DNA from: Planococcus citri
Taxonomy: Eukaryota > Arthropoda > Insecta > Hemiptera > Pseudococcidae
DNA: 64,000 nucleotides
Direction of reading: 5' to 3'
NCBI RefSeq assembly: GCF_950023065.1
Contig: NC_088680.1
Span: 24,726,559-24,790,558 of the forward strand
The translations under genes and the position numbers were made by a program. Below, in pieces: positions 1 to 12,623 of this stretch (the stretch's first letter is position 1; each line of letters begins with the position of its first letter). The notes beneath the pieces were generated by a model. The model had not been told where the DNA came from. It saw nothing but the letters and a program-made list of their open reading frames with translations, and searched no databases.

Positions 1-1792
1 TCGTTTTGAGGCATCTTGAAACTGAAATTTTCAAAAGCTTTTGCCCAGACTTGCCCTCGCTTTGCTAGGACGAATTTGTTTCTCATTTTAGAATAAACAA
101 ATTTGACATTTGAGACCTTCAAAAATAAAAAATTGAATGAAATTAAAATGTTTATAAGACATAAATAAACATTGAAAAATATATATTTTTCTGCCACAAC
201 AGTGGGCAAATTTTCAGTCGACACCCCCCCTTCAATAGCTTCTGATTTAGGATTGAGGCCCAACACGATATTTGCCCCGACCCACATTGGCTCTCAACGG
301 TCCTGTCGAAGTGTTTGTGAAAATGAGGGTAGCGAATGGCCCCTCACAAAATGATCCTTTAGATGAGACAAATTCGTTATTGGAATCAATATATTTCAAA
401 GGTAATTTCTAGGTTGGAATTCGTTTTAAAAAATGGGACACCTAAATTATGTGTAGTGCGTAGCCTATTCTTGACTTGAGTTATATTTTTATTGGTGATA
501 TTCATTTTTATAGTCAACCTATTTCGGGTACCACTGTTTATAAAAAAACGTTTCACCCTCGGCGGCATCCTTTGTTGCGCTTGCGATGCATAATTTTTAT
601 GCATTTGCGCTAATGATATACAAATCCATTTGCGCTTGCGATGTGTTTTTTGTTAGGTGATTAGCGCTTGCGATCTACGCCCTTTGAAAGTGATTTTTTT
701 GACAAAACAACAAAAATTTGAGTTTTTAGAACGATTTTTTGTTGTTTTTCTTCGAAATATGCGCTATAGTACTTGAAAAAGCGCTAAAAAAGCGGTTATA
801 GGCCATTTTTTGCTGAAAATAAGCAGTTTTAAGCATTTATGGTCTAGAAAAGCAAAATTATGCGCTAAAAAATTTTGCAATTCGGCTTAAAAATGCATGA
901 ATCGCAAAAGAAACATTGTTATGCGGTATCTGCTACAGCGCATTCAGACAAGCATTTGCATAAAAATCCTAGCCCTAGTAATGATGAAAAAAGTTTCCAG
1001 TTTCTATCAACTATAGGTACCAAGTTGGCGATTAATTGATAAGTGAACTTGATACACGCTGTTTAGTTCTTATTAATTATTCCTTTGATTTCGATTCCTT
1101 TTGTATAATTTATGTAGGTGTTTATTTTTATTCTATCAAAAGATCCTTGGCGTAGTGTAATTCAAAAGTCTCAATGTCGTGGGTATTGTTTTCGAGTGGT
1201 ATTCGTTCTAACCTCGTGCTGTTTCATGAAATTGCTAAGTCGTGTTTAAACATTCTTCGTAAACTTGTAATAATTATTCGAGTTTTTCAACTTTTCTGAG
1301 CTAAATTTGAACATAGCGAGTTTAATTTGATCCCACTTTGATATAAAAATAAACGTTGTGTCGATATTTTACTTACCTTAATAATAATTTAAAATTTTAA
1401 TAGGATTGGGGTGGGGGTGGAGGTGAATGTTAGTTTTAGAAAGTTGTTAAATGACGTCAAATAGTGTGGGCCTGAAACTTGGTTCTGTCCTTCTCTCCTC
1501 CTCGATTTTTTTTTTGGATTTTATATCATTTTGATTTAAAATGCACGTAAAAGGAGCTAGTGCTTTATTTTTCATGTTTCCTTTTCTTTTCAAATACCTT
1601 ATTAAAAAGTACTTTTTGTGTGTGTTTTTTCAGAGTAAATTACTCGTACATTTAATATACATTTCCACTGAATAATATGGAGAGAAAAATTAATTTAGAA
1701 ACAATTTCAACTAAAATATAATGACTGTGTAACTGTTTTCATAAGTACATATAATATCAACCTCATCGTAGACTATTTTGCTCTTTTTTCAG
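1..1792. other. non-coding, AT-rich, with a short GCGCTTGCGAT repeat cluster
   Basis: No supportable gene. Short open frames here have no family signature. The motif GCGCTTGCGAT occurs three times between about 575 and 675. Confidence 0.5.
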
Positions 1793-1877
1793 GGGTTCCA
1801 AACATAGCTGACTTTGAATGAAGTGCAGAAGAATCCCAGCAAAGGAACGTTTTCAAGAAATGGAAACATTATTCCAG
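1793..1877 (+). other. candidate orphan exon with a start codon
   Basis: A good acceptor (polypyrimidine tract, then cag at 1790-1792) and a strong donor (CAG then gtaaga at 1878) bracket 85 bp. An ATG at 1818 opens 20 in-frame codons, MKCRRIPAKERFQEMETLFQ, ending in phase 0. I do not recognise the peptide. One possible partner is an acceptor at 21025 followed by 40 in-frame codons to a TAA at 21147, but that lies antisense inside the transporter intron and the link is speculative. Confidence 0.25.
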
Positions 1878-4800
1878 GTAAGATTGCAATTTTTTGCTTA
1901 AAAAAGGAGATTGGAAACCAAAAATTGCCTCAGATCGTCCTATCGACGTTTTAGTTGAACTTTTCTTGGACGATTTTTCAAACTCACTACTTTAAAAATT
2001 GGAGTACCTATTTTTTAAATGTCATTTCGTGGTCTAAACGGTTCTTCGAATAGGCCCTCATGACCTTCAAAAAAATGTCGCCTATTCAATTAGAATGAAA
2101 TCGTCTTAAGAATCATGATAGATGTTAATTTATATCTAAATATTTACAAACAACAAGCGGTACGCACGCTTCTCAGATATACAAAATATTATTTATTTAT
2201 TTTCTCTTTGCTAAATAATTAGCCATATGGTGTGGTTAATGTTTAGCACGTGATTCGTACACGATGAAATGTAATTCGAATTTTTTACAAATTGTAAACT
2301 GAAACTATTTTGTCTTTTTTGGGAGGAGCATAAACGTGATGAGTAAATGTTTCGAAACACAAAGGTCACATTTTAAATTAGATACATTGATACAACTTTC
2401 GAGAGACTGAAAAATTAAAATTCTCGGTTTTCATGATCGAAATTGATGACCAATTTTTTGTGATTAATTATTTTTTGCACGAGGTTTTTTTCCAACGTGT
2501 TTGAGTATACGGTACGGTATAGACACAGACATTTTTTTGTTTTAATGGGATATATTTATCGAACTTTGCGCTGCGGTAATAAAATTAATTACTGATGAAT
2601 AAAATCAGTGTTGAGTATTTGGAGATTTTTTAGTCGCTTAAATTTTTCACATTTAATTTACAAATGAATGAAATAGTTTTCAAGGTGAATGAAAAAAATT
2701 CTAGACATTGTTTTCGAAACGATATTTTTTACGTATTATTTTGGTTTTATTTTTACGCTTTTTCGGACTGTTATGATTATAAATTTTCGTATGCATATTT
2801 TCAAAACAAGTAGAAATTTTTTAAAAAATACGAAAAGCTTGACAATTCACATGACACACTCATAAATTGCAATAATATGTACTTATTATCAAAAATATAC
2901 GTAGGTACCATACGAAATGGTTGGCGATTACTTGTGTCATAAACACCGTCATAAATCATGAACGATGAGCAAATTACCAGGATGCAATAAATTATTATTT
3001 TTATGAGTTGAAATGAAACGAAACAGTGAAATGAGTGCTTTTCAATAGGTGGATAGGATACTATTTCGGTCGCATCAATTAATCAATAATTCGTTTTATA
3101 AATTTTCAAAAATAATCATCATCGATTTAAATAACCCTACTGATGACCACGTACCCCAATTTTTATCGTTAGATTATTATATGTACAATCTTGTACACTT
3201 GATGCAATTTAACAAAAAAAAAAAAAAAATTACTCATTTGGTACGATTTCGACGATTTTTGTAGAAATTGTGCGAAACATGTATCAGCAGCACTGATTGA
3301 TTATAAAGAGCTTATCGATTATATTCGATATTTTTCAGAACATAAATGCATACAAGAGATATGTGTAGGTATTATCTACACACATGATTTGATTTTCTCT
3401 TTTTTTTTCCCTTTGCAATATTATCACAGAAGTTACGGTTTACGGTTCACTGGTAGAATAAAAGCTATTTATTTGCTAATTTTTTTTACCTTGCGATTAG
3501 CACGAAATCGATTAAAATCGGTTTCAAGTGAGGTTTTTTTAATAGTGGATGCATAGAACAAATAATTTCGTGTGCTGTGGTATGCTATGGTAGTCCATTG
3601 ATGGGTTCTATTTTCGGATATTGAGCAATCTACGTGATAATGACCTTATTTATCTACTTATTCGTTTATGATAACGACAATGGTAATTGAATATTTTAGG
3701 GTTTTAATCTGCTCTTGGACATGAAAGCTTTAAATACTATCTATCTACCTATTTGAGCATTTTTATTTGAAGTGGATTGAAATTTAGTTAGGTAGTTGAG
3801 CACATTTGGCTTTGGTGTAGAGTAGTTCCTTTTTTTTTTTTATGGAAGAATAGAATGTGTTGCCAGTTTTTAATGGTTGAAGGGGCTAAGTTGGAGTGAA
3901 AGTGTAGTTTTTTTCCTTGAAATTTTAATAGACTTGATGGCAAGTAATTTTAGCATTTTATTTTGGGAGATGGCAAAGTGGAGGTTTGAAAATACATAAC
4001 TGAAAGCGAGTGATTTGAAACTGATGAAGCAGGATTTCATAAAATTATTTAGAATATTATATGTAATCAACTAAGCATGATGTAGTTTTGATTGCCTAAA
4101 TTGATAAAAATCATAGGAATCATTGAGAATAAAGACAGAAATAGGCTATTAAAATATTTTACGAGAAGCGAAAAATCAACCTAAATAATTTTTGTAACTT
4201 TTGACGATTTTTGTATATTTTGTTTGTTCTCAGTGAGATCATTTTACTGCGTTCAAACTACTTAAGTGAATGACTAAAACATTAAGTCAATCATTATCAA
4301 ATAATGCTTGTTTTACAAAAAAAAAAACAACTTGAAAATGTGTGAAATAAGTAGGTAAGCTTACCTATTTCAAATGTTTTTAAATTTAATTTTTTTTTAT
4401 ATGTCATTTTAACAATTTGTTGATCTTTTACGCTGCTTCGGTTCCATTTTGCTCTTTTTATTGTGATATTTCATCAATTTTGGATAATTTACTGTGATTT
4501 TTACCCCTATTTTATAAGATAATAATATAGATTTTTTTGTTATTTTTGCAATTTTCAACTTTTTTTCATATTTGGGGAATTTTTTTTGGAACATTTGGTT
4601 CAAATGGAAATGTTCAGTGAATATTTTCATGAGATTTAAATCAATTTTTGAACAGTTTTGACACAATATTGTTCAAATTTATTGAAATTTCAATTATTTT
4701 TGATGGTTTTTGGTGATTTTCATAGCGATTTTTTAATTTTTTTTAGGATACTTTATGCAATAAAAAATTTCATTGCGTTCTAAAGACATTTACATAATTT

Positions 4801-5465
4801 TTGGTAATTCTCAACCATCGCAAGGCTACTTTTGCCAGATTTTCTCAAATTTCGAGATGTTTTTTGTACTTTTACTTGTGTTTTTTTTATTATTTTTTGT
4901 CAATTTTCTAAAATGTTTTCATGGAAAATTACACGAATATTTAATGTTAGGTAGCTTTGAATGTACGCCTGAGGGACAAAAGAAAAATAAAGGGGACAGG
5001 ATTCGCATCGAGTTTGAAAAAAAGTTATTCTTATCATGCAGAAAAATTTGAATGGACATCAAAAAATAAACAAATAGGTCAAATTTTAGGGCTTGAATTT
5101 TGTGTCTCAATTTTTAGCGATTTTTTTCATGTAAAACTCACGATTTAATCAAATTGAAAAGTAGAAGGCTGAAATTTAGTGTATAGTACCATATTTTTGG
5201 CATTCAAAATCGATTAGAGGTCCTTTCGAGCAATTCTGAAGCCTTCAATATATTTTTTAATTTTTCAGTTCTAGAAAGGTACTTACCCAGTCAAAGTTGA
5301 TCATTTTTTTTCGGGTTTTTAAGAACCTATAATAATATGTACCTAATATCAAAATGCCAGAAATCGAGCATTTTTTTCGATTTTTTTTTATATGTAAGTC
5401 TGACATAAGATTAAGAATTCATCGAAATTTTACCAAGTTCTCAAAAGTTAGACATAGTATTAAGG
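1878..5465. other. AT-rich non-coding stretch
   Basis: Homopolymer-rich DNA; I see no coding signal or clear mobile element. The small open frames match nothing recognisable. Confidence 0.4.
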
Positions 5466-6556
5466 TAGAGTGGGGTAATTGCAAAAACGGGGTAATTGCA
5501 AAATTGTGACCTCATGCAAACAAATATCAATTTTCTGGTTGTGCCAACTAGGGGGTGTCGAAGCAACGACCTTTACCAACACATTCTCCTGGTCACACCT
5601 CGCGGGGTTCAGATTGTCGCTCAGTAGCAAACACTTTTATCAAAGCATGTTGAAACCACTCATAAGTAAAGTGAGAGGTGTTTTTTTAAAAAATGCATGT
5701 GAAATAGAAAAAACTGTCGATTTATCTGGAATTTTCGCGATTTAGGGTCATGAAGGAATGAAGTTTAAGGTAAGATATCGCAATTTGAAATTTTTTTTTT
5801 ATTTTGGCCGTAAATTGCGTTTTTGCAATTACCCCAGAAAAAATCGACTCGGGGTAATTGCAAAAACGATTTTTTTTTTCATTTTTGCACCTACCACAAA
5901 TATTTTTTTGCTCCAAATAACTTGAAAATGGTTCGAAATAACAAAAAAAATAAACTTCCACGGTCACATGATGAGTTACACGTTAGAGAAGTGATTAACA
6001 GTTTTACTGAATTTTTAAATTATTGCTCCTTTTTGATGTTCTACTGATATATTTGACGAAAAATGTATTTCTATGACGAGTTTTTTACATAAAAAACATC
6101 AGAAATGACCAATAGTTGATTTTTTGTTCATTTTAGCGAGTTTTAAAAAAAATAATTTTTCAACATTTTTTCACTCCCCTAACATTTTTTTTTGGGAAGT
6201 GGAAAACTTATCGAATTTTTCACCGAATCAAGACCACGAATACATCAAAAGTTAGCAAATGACACGTAGAATACAGTGAGTGTGTTGAAAATGCAAAAAA
6301 ATACAAAAATAAAAAAATATTGTCCACTTTTGCATTTACCCTAACACGGGGTAAATGCAAAAGTCGATTTTCAAATTTTCAAATTGCAATTTTCTCCACG
6401 ATTTGTGAACCAAATTGTACCAAAATTTTACCATTGATAGAGAACCCCCTGAAGTATATGTGGTACAAATTTCAGCTTCATCCGTGCAATAGTCTTCTCA
6501 CAGCGCCCTCTCAAAGTGTCACTAATCAAAAAGTGCTTTGCAATTACCCCACTCCA
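5466..6556. mobile_element. DNA transposon remnant with GAGTGGGGTAATTGCAAA inverted ends
   Basis: Left end TAGAGTGGGGTAATTGCAAA; right end, reverse-complemented, TGGAGTGGGGTAATTGCAAA, 1.1 kb apart. The TAGNG-like start suggests hAT. Two further inverted copies of the GGGGTAA(T/A)TGCAAAA end lie inside at about 5820-5866 and 6332-6362. No clear target duplication and no transposase were found. Confidence 0.6.
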
Positions 6557-6763
6557 TCTTATACAATTGAATTGATCATTTTTTCCCAGTTCTTTAAAAG
6601 GCTGAAATAATGTATGAATAATTCAACATTTTTTTGCCCCAAACCCCTGTGCAAAAAAATAATATCCATGTCAAGAATTTCCGTAAATCATTAAACCAAC
6701 AAAAAAAGATTGGAAATGTTTGAAAAAGTCACAAAGGCAGTATATCTGAGACTCGAGTTTATA

Positions 6764-7318
6764 CAGGGGATGGGCCGGGTGGGCAAAAGTCAGTTTGCAA
6801 ATTTGCAAACATTGAAAAATGAAATTTTCACATTTAAAAAAAATTTTAGTTTTTTGAAAAAAAATCAAAAACTAAGCATCATAGAAAAAAATTAATGACA
6901 TTATGACGACTGGAAATTTAATTCTCTACAATTTTGGTCATGTGTAATTTTTTTGTAGGACGTTTCGTTTCGTCTCCACGTCCATTTTTATGAAACTCAC
7001 TTTGCAATATTTTTTCAAAAGTTCATTTTAAAAAGTAGGTATAATTTTTTTTGAAAAAAAAACAAAAACTAAGCATCCTACAGGAATACTAATTGCATTA
7101 TAACGATTAAAAATGTAATTCTCTACAATTTTGGTCAATTGTAATTTTTTTGTAGGGCGCTTCGTTTCGTCCCCAGATCAATTTTTATGATTTTGATGAA
7201 ACTCTACAATTTTGGTCATGTGTAATTTTTTTGTAGGACGCTTCGTTTCGCCTCTAGAAGTGGTAAACTGACACATTCGCGATTTTCGAGGATGCAAGCT
7301 GACTTTTGCCCACCCCTG
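6764..7318. mobile_element. hAT-like MITE with internal tandem copies
   Basis: Ends CAGGGG-ATGGGCC-GGGTGGGCAAAAGTCAG and, on the other strand, CAGGGGTGGGCAAAAGTCAG. Internal units containing TCTACAATTTTGGTCA and TTTTTTGTAGG(A/G)CG(T/C)TTCGTTTCG recur about three times (6925-7255). Non-coding; the 8-bp flanks do not match. Confidence 0.6.
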
Positions 7319-9289
7319 TATAATGTTGAATTTCATTTTGGCTATTTTTGGACATTTTTTTTTGAAATTGTAAAAATTTGTTGGAAACGTCTGAATTTTT
7401 CAAAACTACTACAAAAAGGTAGGTAAGGATTGTAATTTTTAAAAATATCATTTGGAAGATTTCTTACTCTTCATTCCCAGAAATAAATTTTAAATTTTTT
7501 TTAGCAAGATTTTTGATTTTTCCCCCATTTTGAAACTAAAAACTCCATTTGGTTGATAATGCCTCAAGAGAGTCATCTGAAATTTACATTTCATTCTTAC
7601 GTAACTTTTTAGTTTTTTCCAACTTTTATCTCCAACTTCTCCCCTCCCCCTCCACCTTAAAAATAGCAAAATTGTATCCATCCATTATTTCCCACGCTTT
7701 GAAGTTATAGATGGGTTCTTTAAAATTTGTATTTATTCGCTGAACTCATCAACTTTCACGAATGGCTGCAACTTTATACGTCGTTCAGCCAAAATTTTTA
7801 AAATAGGCATTCGCAGCATCGCTGAACATCTGGCTATTGCTTTCGTTTCAAAGTTTCATCCTTGACCCTCATACCCTAGTCGACTGGTCATTCATCCAAT
7901 GTCAAGGTCCAATGAAAACGTTCGAATAGCAGAGAACTTATTCCGTAATTGTTAGTCGAGTTATACAAATGCATTTATTAGTAAAGTAAATCCAAAAAAA
8001 AGGTCTATTTTTAGAATTAAAATCGATAAGTAGGTATAAATACTACACAATACAAAGTATGTACTCGTAGATACCTAAATTTTGTGTACGACACAGAAAC
8101 ATTCGTTTTTTATGCAAATTACTCGCGTTACTTACTGGGTTAAAATCTAAAAATATTTACCTACCTTTTTTTTTTTTTGCTATCGTATTCTCAGAATTTC
8201 AAACACGAGTATACATATAGGACCTAACTTCCGTAGGGGATCCTTTTTTTCAGCGGATACGTTATCGTTGCCGAAATCTTGTATGGAAAAAGGGCATGCA
8301 CTTTATAAACTCACACAAACACACCGATAAAATTTCGAACAATATATCAAACGATACAATGTCACGTTGGAAATTTCGCGAATTGTATGCATGGTTACAA
8401 TATATCTTTCGCTTTTAATTTACCATATCGAGTTAATGATTATAATTTTTTTTTTGAAAAAAAACTTTTGGAATACCTATAAAAATACATTTTGCGAAAA
8501 ATACAACCATTTGGTAATCAACTCGTGTATGTACACACTTCATTAATCGAGCACTTTCTAGAAAAATTTACCTCATCATCGTTATATTAATTGTTTTATC
8601 TATAGCGAAAAATGAAAAAAAAAATGTTCGAAAATTAATTAGGTACACTACAACTCGCGAGTAATTAAATTTCCACGAAAGAAAACTGATTGAAAATTTT
8701 TTGAATCAATAAAGAAACGATTCGAAATGTACCTACCGAGATAGGTAAGTTGTTTTAAAGAAAGTAACAGTCAAATGAAAATTTACCTAGCCAATGTTGT
8801 TTTAACATACTCGTGCCAAAATATATTTATTCAACTTGATTGTTTACCGGCGGGATACTCGACTCGAACCTCTGTAATAATTTATTATTATTATTTGGCA
8901 ACGAGCACGTGTGATGGTAGCTGATTAACGAGTCTATTAGTCAAGATAGTTGAAATCGTGTCCAAAATCAGAAACAAGGTGAAGTTCATTAACGAAAGGG
9001 TATCGTATCTTTGACCGCGATGAATTGCAAAAACTAGGGAACTAGAAAACAGGTGGAATTTTAGACAGTTCGGTCGAGCGAATGAATACTCTTCCTTGAT
9101 GTGATTTTTTTTTATTTGATCGGAGTAAACTCCAAGGTTTTGATGTTTTGCTTTATCGATTGATATAGAATTGAAACGAGATAGATTTTTATTTTTTTTA
9201 AATTGCGAAGGAATGAAAAAGGATTTTTGTGAGAACCATTTCAGTTTTTAAATATTATAAAATTATCGATTAGGTGTTATTTCAATGCA
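7319..9289. other. intergenic stretch
   Basis: AT-rich DNA without a supportable gene or clear element. Confidence 0.4.
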
Positions 9290-9690
9290 CAGGGTGTCCA
9301 AAGAATAAGCTACCAAACTTAAAATTTGAATATTTTGAGATGAAGTTGAGTGATAGGTTCATCGAAAAGCAAAATATTGGAGTCGAATCAAAAAAATAAG
9401 TTGATATTCGTATTCAGACACTATATTTGACATTTTTTCACATTTTGGTCAAAATTTTGGGCCTTCTCACGAGCTGAATGTCGAACCTGTGAAATTTTTG
9501 GAGAGTATTTTTGAGAGTACTCTGCCTTAAAAAATGTTAGGGAGCCAATGATAGGAAACTTATAAAAAAATTTGAGCAAAATTGGAGTAGGTTCTTGAAC
9601 ACCAAATCGAACTGATTTGATGAAGCTCATTCATCCTATTTTTTTAACGTTGCCCTGTTGAATTCAAATTTTCAATTTGAGGACACCCTG
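9290..9690. mobile_element. short inverted-repeat element (CAGGGTGTCC ends)
   Basis: CAGGGTGTCC at the left and GGACACCCTG at the right, 401 bp apart, with non-coding DNA between. AATGCA appears on both sides (directly on the left, after TAT on the right), a possible target duplication. Class uncertain. Confidence 0.5.
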
Positions 9691-11424
9691 TATAATGCAA
9701 AGAGATGTAGATACAATATTGCGAATTGCAAGTAATTAAATCGATACGATAATTTCGCCGAAATATTTCCTCCAAAAAATTCGCACATTTCGACTAAATT
9801 TTTTCTCATGTCCAACACGTGGCCTGCCACAAAACAATTTAGCTATTAAATAAAATGTTTGCTAAATTTAAGCCATGATAACTGCAACATCATTATACGA
9901 GCGGAATGCTATAAAATTGATTTTCTCGTCTAATTAACAATAAATCTATTCAATAAGTACATATGTATAAGCTTAGGTACAAGTAGTAGAGCAGAGATAG
10001 TGAATACTCGTTAAAATCACGGTTTTTTAAAAACTACACGATAAGTTTATCGGAATGGAATTTTTCTTTTTTAAAAGGGCACTTACCTAGGAGGAGAAAA
10101 TATCGTGAAGGTTTCTTAGACCGTGAAAAACATCACGTGCTTTTGGAAATTTATTGGTTGTAAAAATTAATAGGGTTGAATATCGATTACGTTTTTCGTA
10201 GAATGTGAGGTTTAATGAGAGTTACAAATTTGAGTACCTTAATTTGATATCAATCGGAGAAGGCTGTGATGCCATCTGGTATTTTTCTACAGCATTTACT
10301 CATCAACTTATCGAAATGTTTGGTCAAAAATTACTCATCATTTATCAGTTGTTCTCATCCCCGCCCTTCACCAAAAAAAATAAGTTAATGGGCCAATTTT
10401 TTTTTTTTGAAAATATAAAAATGAATTTGAAATACTTACCTATAAATAGAAATTTTTTTCAAAATGAAATGGAAAACTGTTTTCTCAGTTTGCATTTTTG
10501 CGACAATACTAATGGGGACATTTTTTTAAGTGGTTAGAATTACTAGGAGTGGGAAACAGGCCATCAAGAAGAAGAGTGAGGGGAGGGGGTAATTTGCCAC
10601 GAACTTCAATGGGGTATATTAAATTTTAATGTTCTTGTTTTTTTTTCACATAAAAAAGATTACATTTAATAATTTTTCCACGAGTTGATTATTTTCACAG
10701 TGGATAAGATTTTGGATACTTTCAGCTCTGGAGTCTGAAAATTTTAGAAAAGAAAGTGGAAAGGAAGGAAAATTGAAGCAATTCGAAAAACAAGCGGAAA
10801 TGAGCATTTTTTTTAAATTTGCAGATTGTAAGCAGTCATTTTAATGCTCTTTTAAAAATGCCTACGCCTAAACCATACGACGATTTCAAATTTTCATTTT
10901 GAAACTTGGATGTGTTTTGAATTTTAACCTAATTTTTATGCAATTTTCGAAGCATTTTATCGCATTCCGAATAAATATTTTGATTTTCACAATTGTGAAC
11001 CTTTTCACGGTCCTCTACGAACATCCACGTCCCATGTCACTTTTGAAAAATCTTCTGCTCAACTTTTGATTTTAAGATCATTGAGAAACCCGCCCCAATT
11101 CTGGCACAATTTTTCGATTTTTAGCCGATTTCTGTCCTATGATTTTGGGGGATTTTTCCATTTTTGAAAATAAATCGATACATTTTTCCAAAAAAATTTG
11201 GAAAACTTTTCGGTTTGTAACGAATCTTTTGGCGATTTTTAATGTAAATTTAGATCAAGTTTCTTTTTCAATTTTTTGAACACTTATCATTCTTTAGTGG
11301 ATTTTAAAGCTGTTCTCAAAATTTTGTCATTAGCGTGGAAAAAATGGGAGTATAAAGTCTCCTCTGCGAGGAGAATTTGAGTTAGTGTTGGACAAAATCG
11401 GAAAAGTATCAAATAGAATTTTCT
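9691..11424. other. intergenic stretch
   Basis: AT-rich DNA; a 110-codon open frame near 10205 is full of Phe/Asn/Lys runs and has no family signature. Confidence 0.4.
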
Positions 11425-11905
11425 CGAGGTCATTGACCCCTTTGTCTGGCCTCTTAAAGTCGTCTGTCTTTCTATCTGGCTTCTTAAGGTCATTGACCAG
11501 TCTGTCTAAACTTTCAAGGTCATTGACCCGACAATTGACTTTCCAAGGTTGTCTGTCTGCATGCATGGCTTCTCAAGGTCATTGACCTATCTGCCTGGTC
11601 TCTCTAGGTTGCCTGAGTGCTTATCTGGATGTCTAAGATCGCTTGGCTGGCTGGTTTCTAAAGGTCATTGATCTGTCTATCTGACCTCTCAAGGTCGTCT
11701 GTCTGCCTGTCTGGATTCTTAAGGTCATTGGTCCATCTGTGTGGCCTCCGGGGTTGTCTGAGTGTCTGTATGGCTGTCTAAAGCCGTTTGTCTGTATGTT
11801 TGTCTGATTTTTTAAGGTCATTGACCTACCTGTCTAACCTTTTAACTTTTAAGGTTACATTGAACTGGCTGTCTGGACTTTTACGGTCATTGATCTATCT
11901 GACAT
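11425..11905. repeat. degenerate minisatellite (about 30-bp unit)
   Basis: About fifteen degenerate units built on AAGGTCATTGACC and TCTGTCTGNCT. The periodicity produces repetitive open frames on both strands (11287-11821) that are not genes. Confidence 0.8.
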
Positions 11906-12466
11906 GAATCAAAAATTCATGAGAATTTTTTCCAAGTTTTCAAAAAGTCTGACATAATGTGAAGAATTCATCGACATTTTTTCCAAGTTCCAAGTCAGAC
12001 AAACTAATGTAAAATCATAATATACACCTACTCTAAATATTTAATGTTGATTAATTTTGACATACCTAGATAATAATAGGAAATTGATACATTTTTTCCC
12101 AAGTTTTCAAAAGTCAGCGTCTTACGGATCATCGTCTCGCGGGTTACGTACACAATTTTATTAAAGATCCTCAATTCAAAAAACATACTTATCCATGTCA
12201 AAAATATGTCAGTGATTCAAAATTTTTCTTGCTGAGGAAACTTCACTCCTATTTTATCACATCATTTCTTCATTCTTTTAAAAAAGTTTTTACTTTTCCC
12301 CCCTGATGTGTAGAAAAAAAATCATTGACTTGAGAACTGGTTGGGAAGCTGCAAAGATAGTTTTTTTTTTCTAAATTGTGCAATTTTGAATTTTTTTGAA
12401 AAATACGAGTAAATCAGATTTGATCGAAATTTTTACTCATTTTAGTTTAAAATGAAAACTGGCAGA

Positions 12467-12615
12467 CAGTGGCGTAGCCAGGATTTTCTCAAGGAGGGGG
12501 CAAAACCAGATTTTTAGGCATGAAAAATCGAAATGAGGGGTAATTTTCTGGAAATGTATCGTAATGTGTGGTGATTTCATAAAAATGAAGGCAAAATTAC
12601 TTGGCTACGCCACTG
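12467..12615. mobile_element. 149-bp hAT MITE with perfect target duplication
   Basis: Ends CAGTGGCGTAGCCAGG and GGCTACGCCACTG, flanked by the 8-bp duplication CTGGCAGA at 12459-12466 and 12616-12623. CAGTGGCGTAGCCA ends belong to a widespread hAT non-autonomous type. Confidence 0.85.
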
Positions 12616-12623
12616 CTGGCAGA

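Noticed and set aside
11287..11821. Four repetitive open frames on both strands
   Set aside because: Produced by the minisatellite period; no family match.
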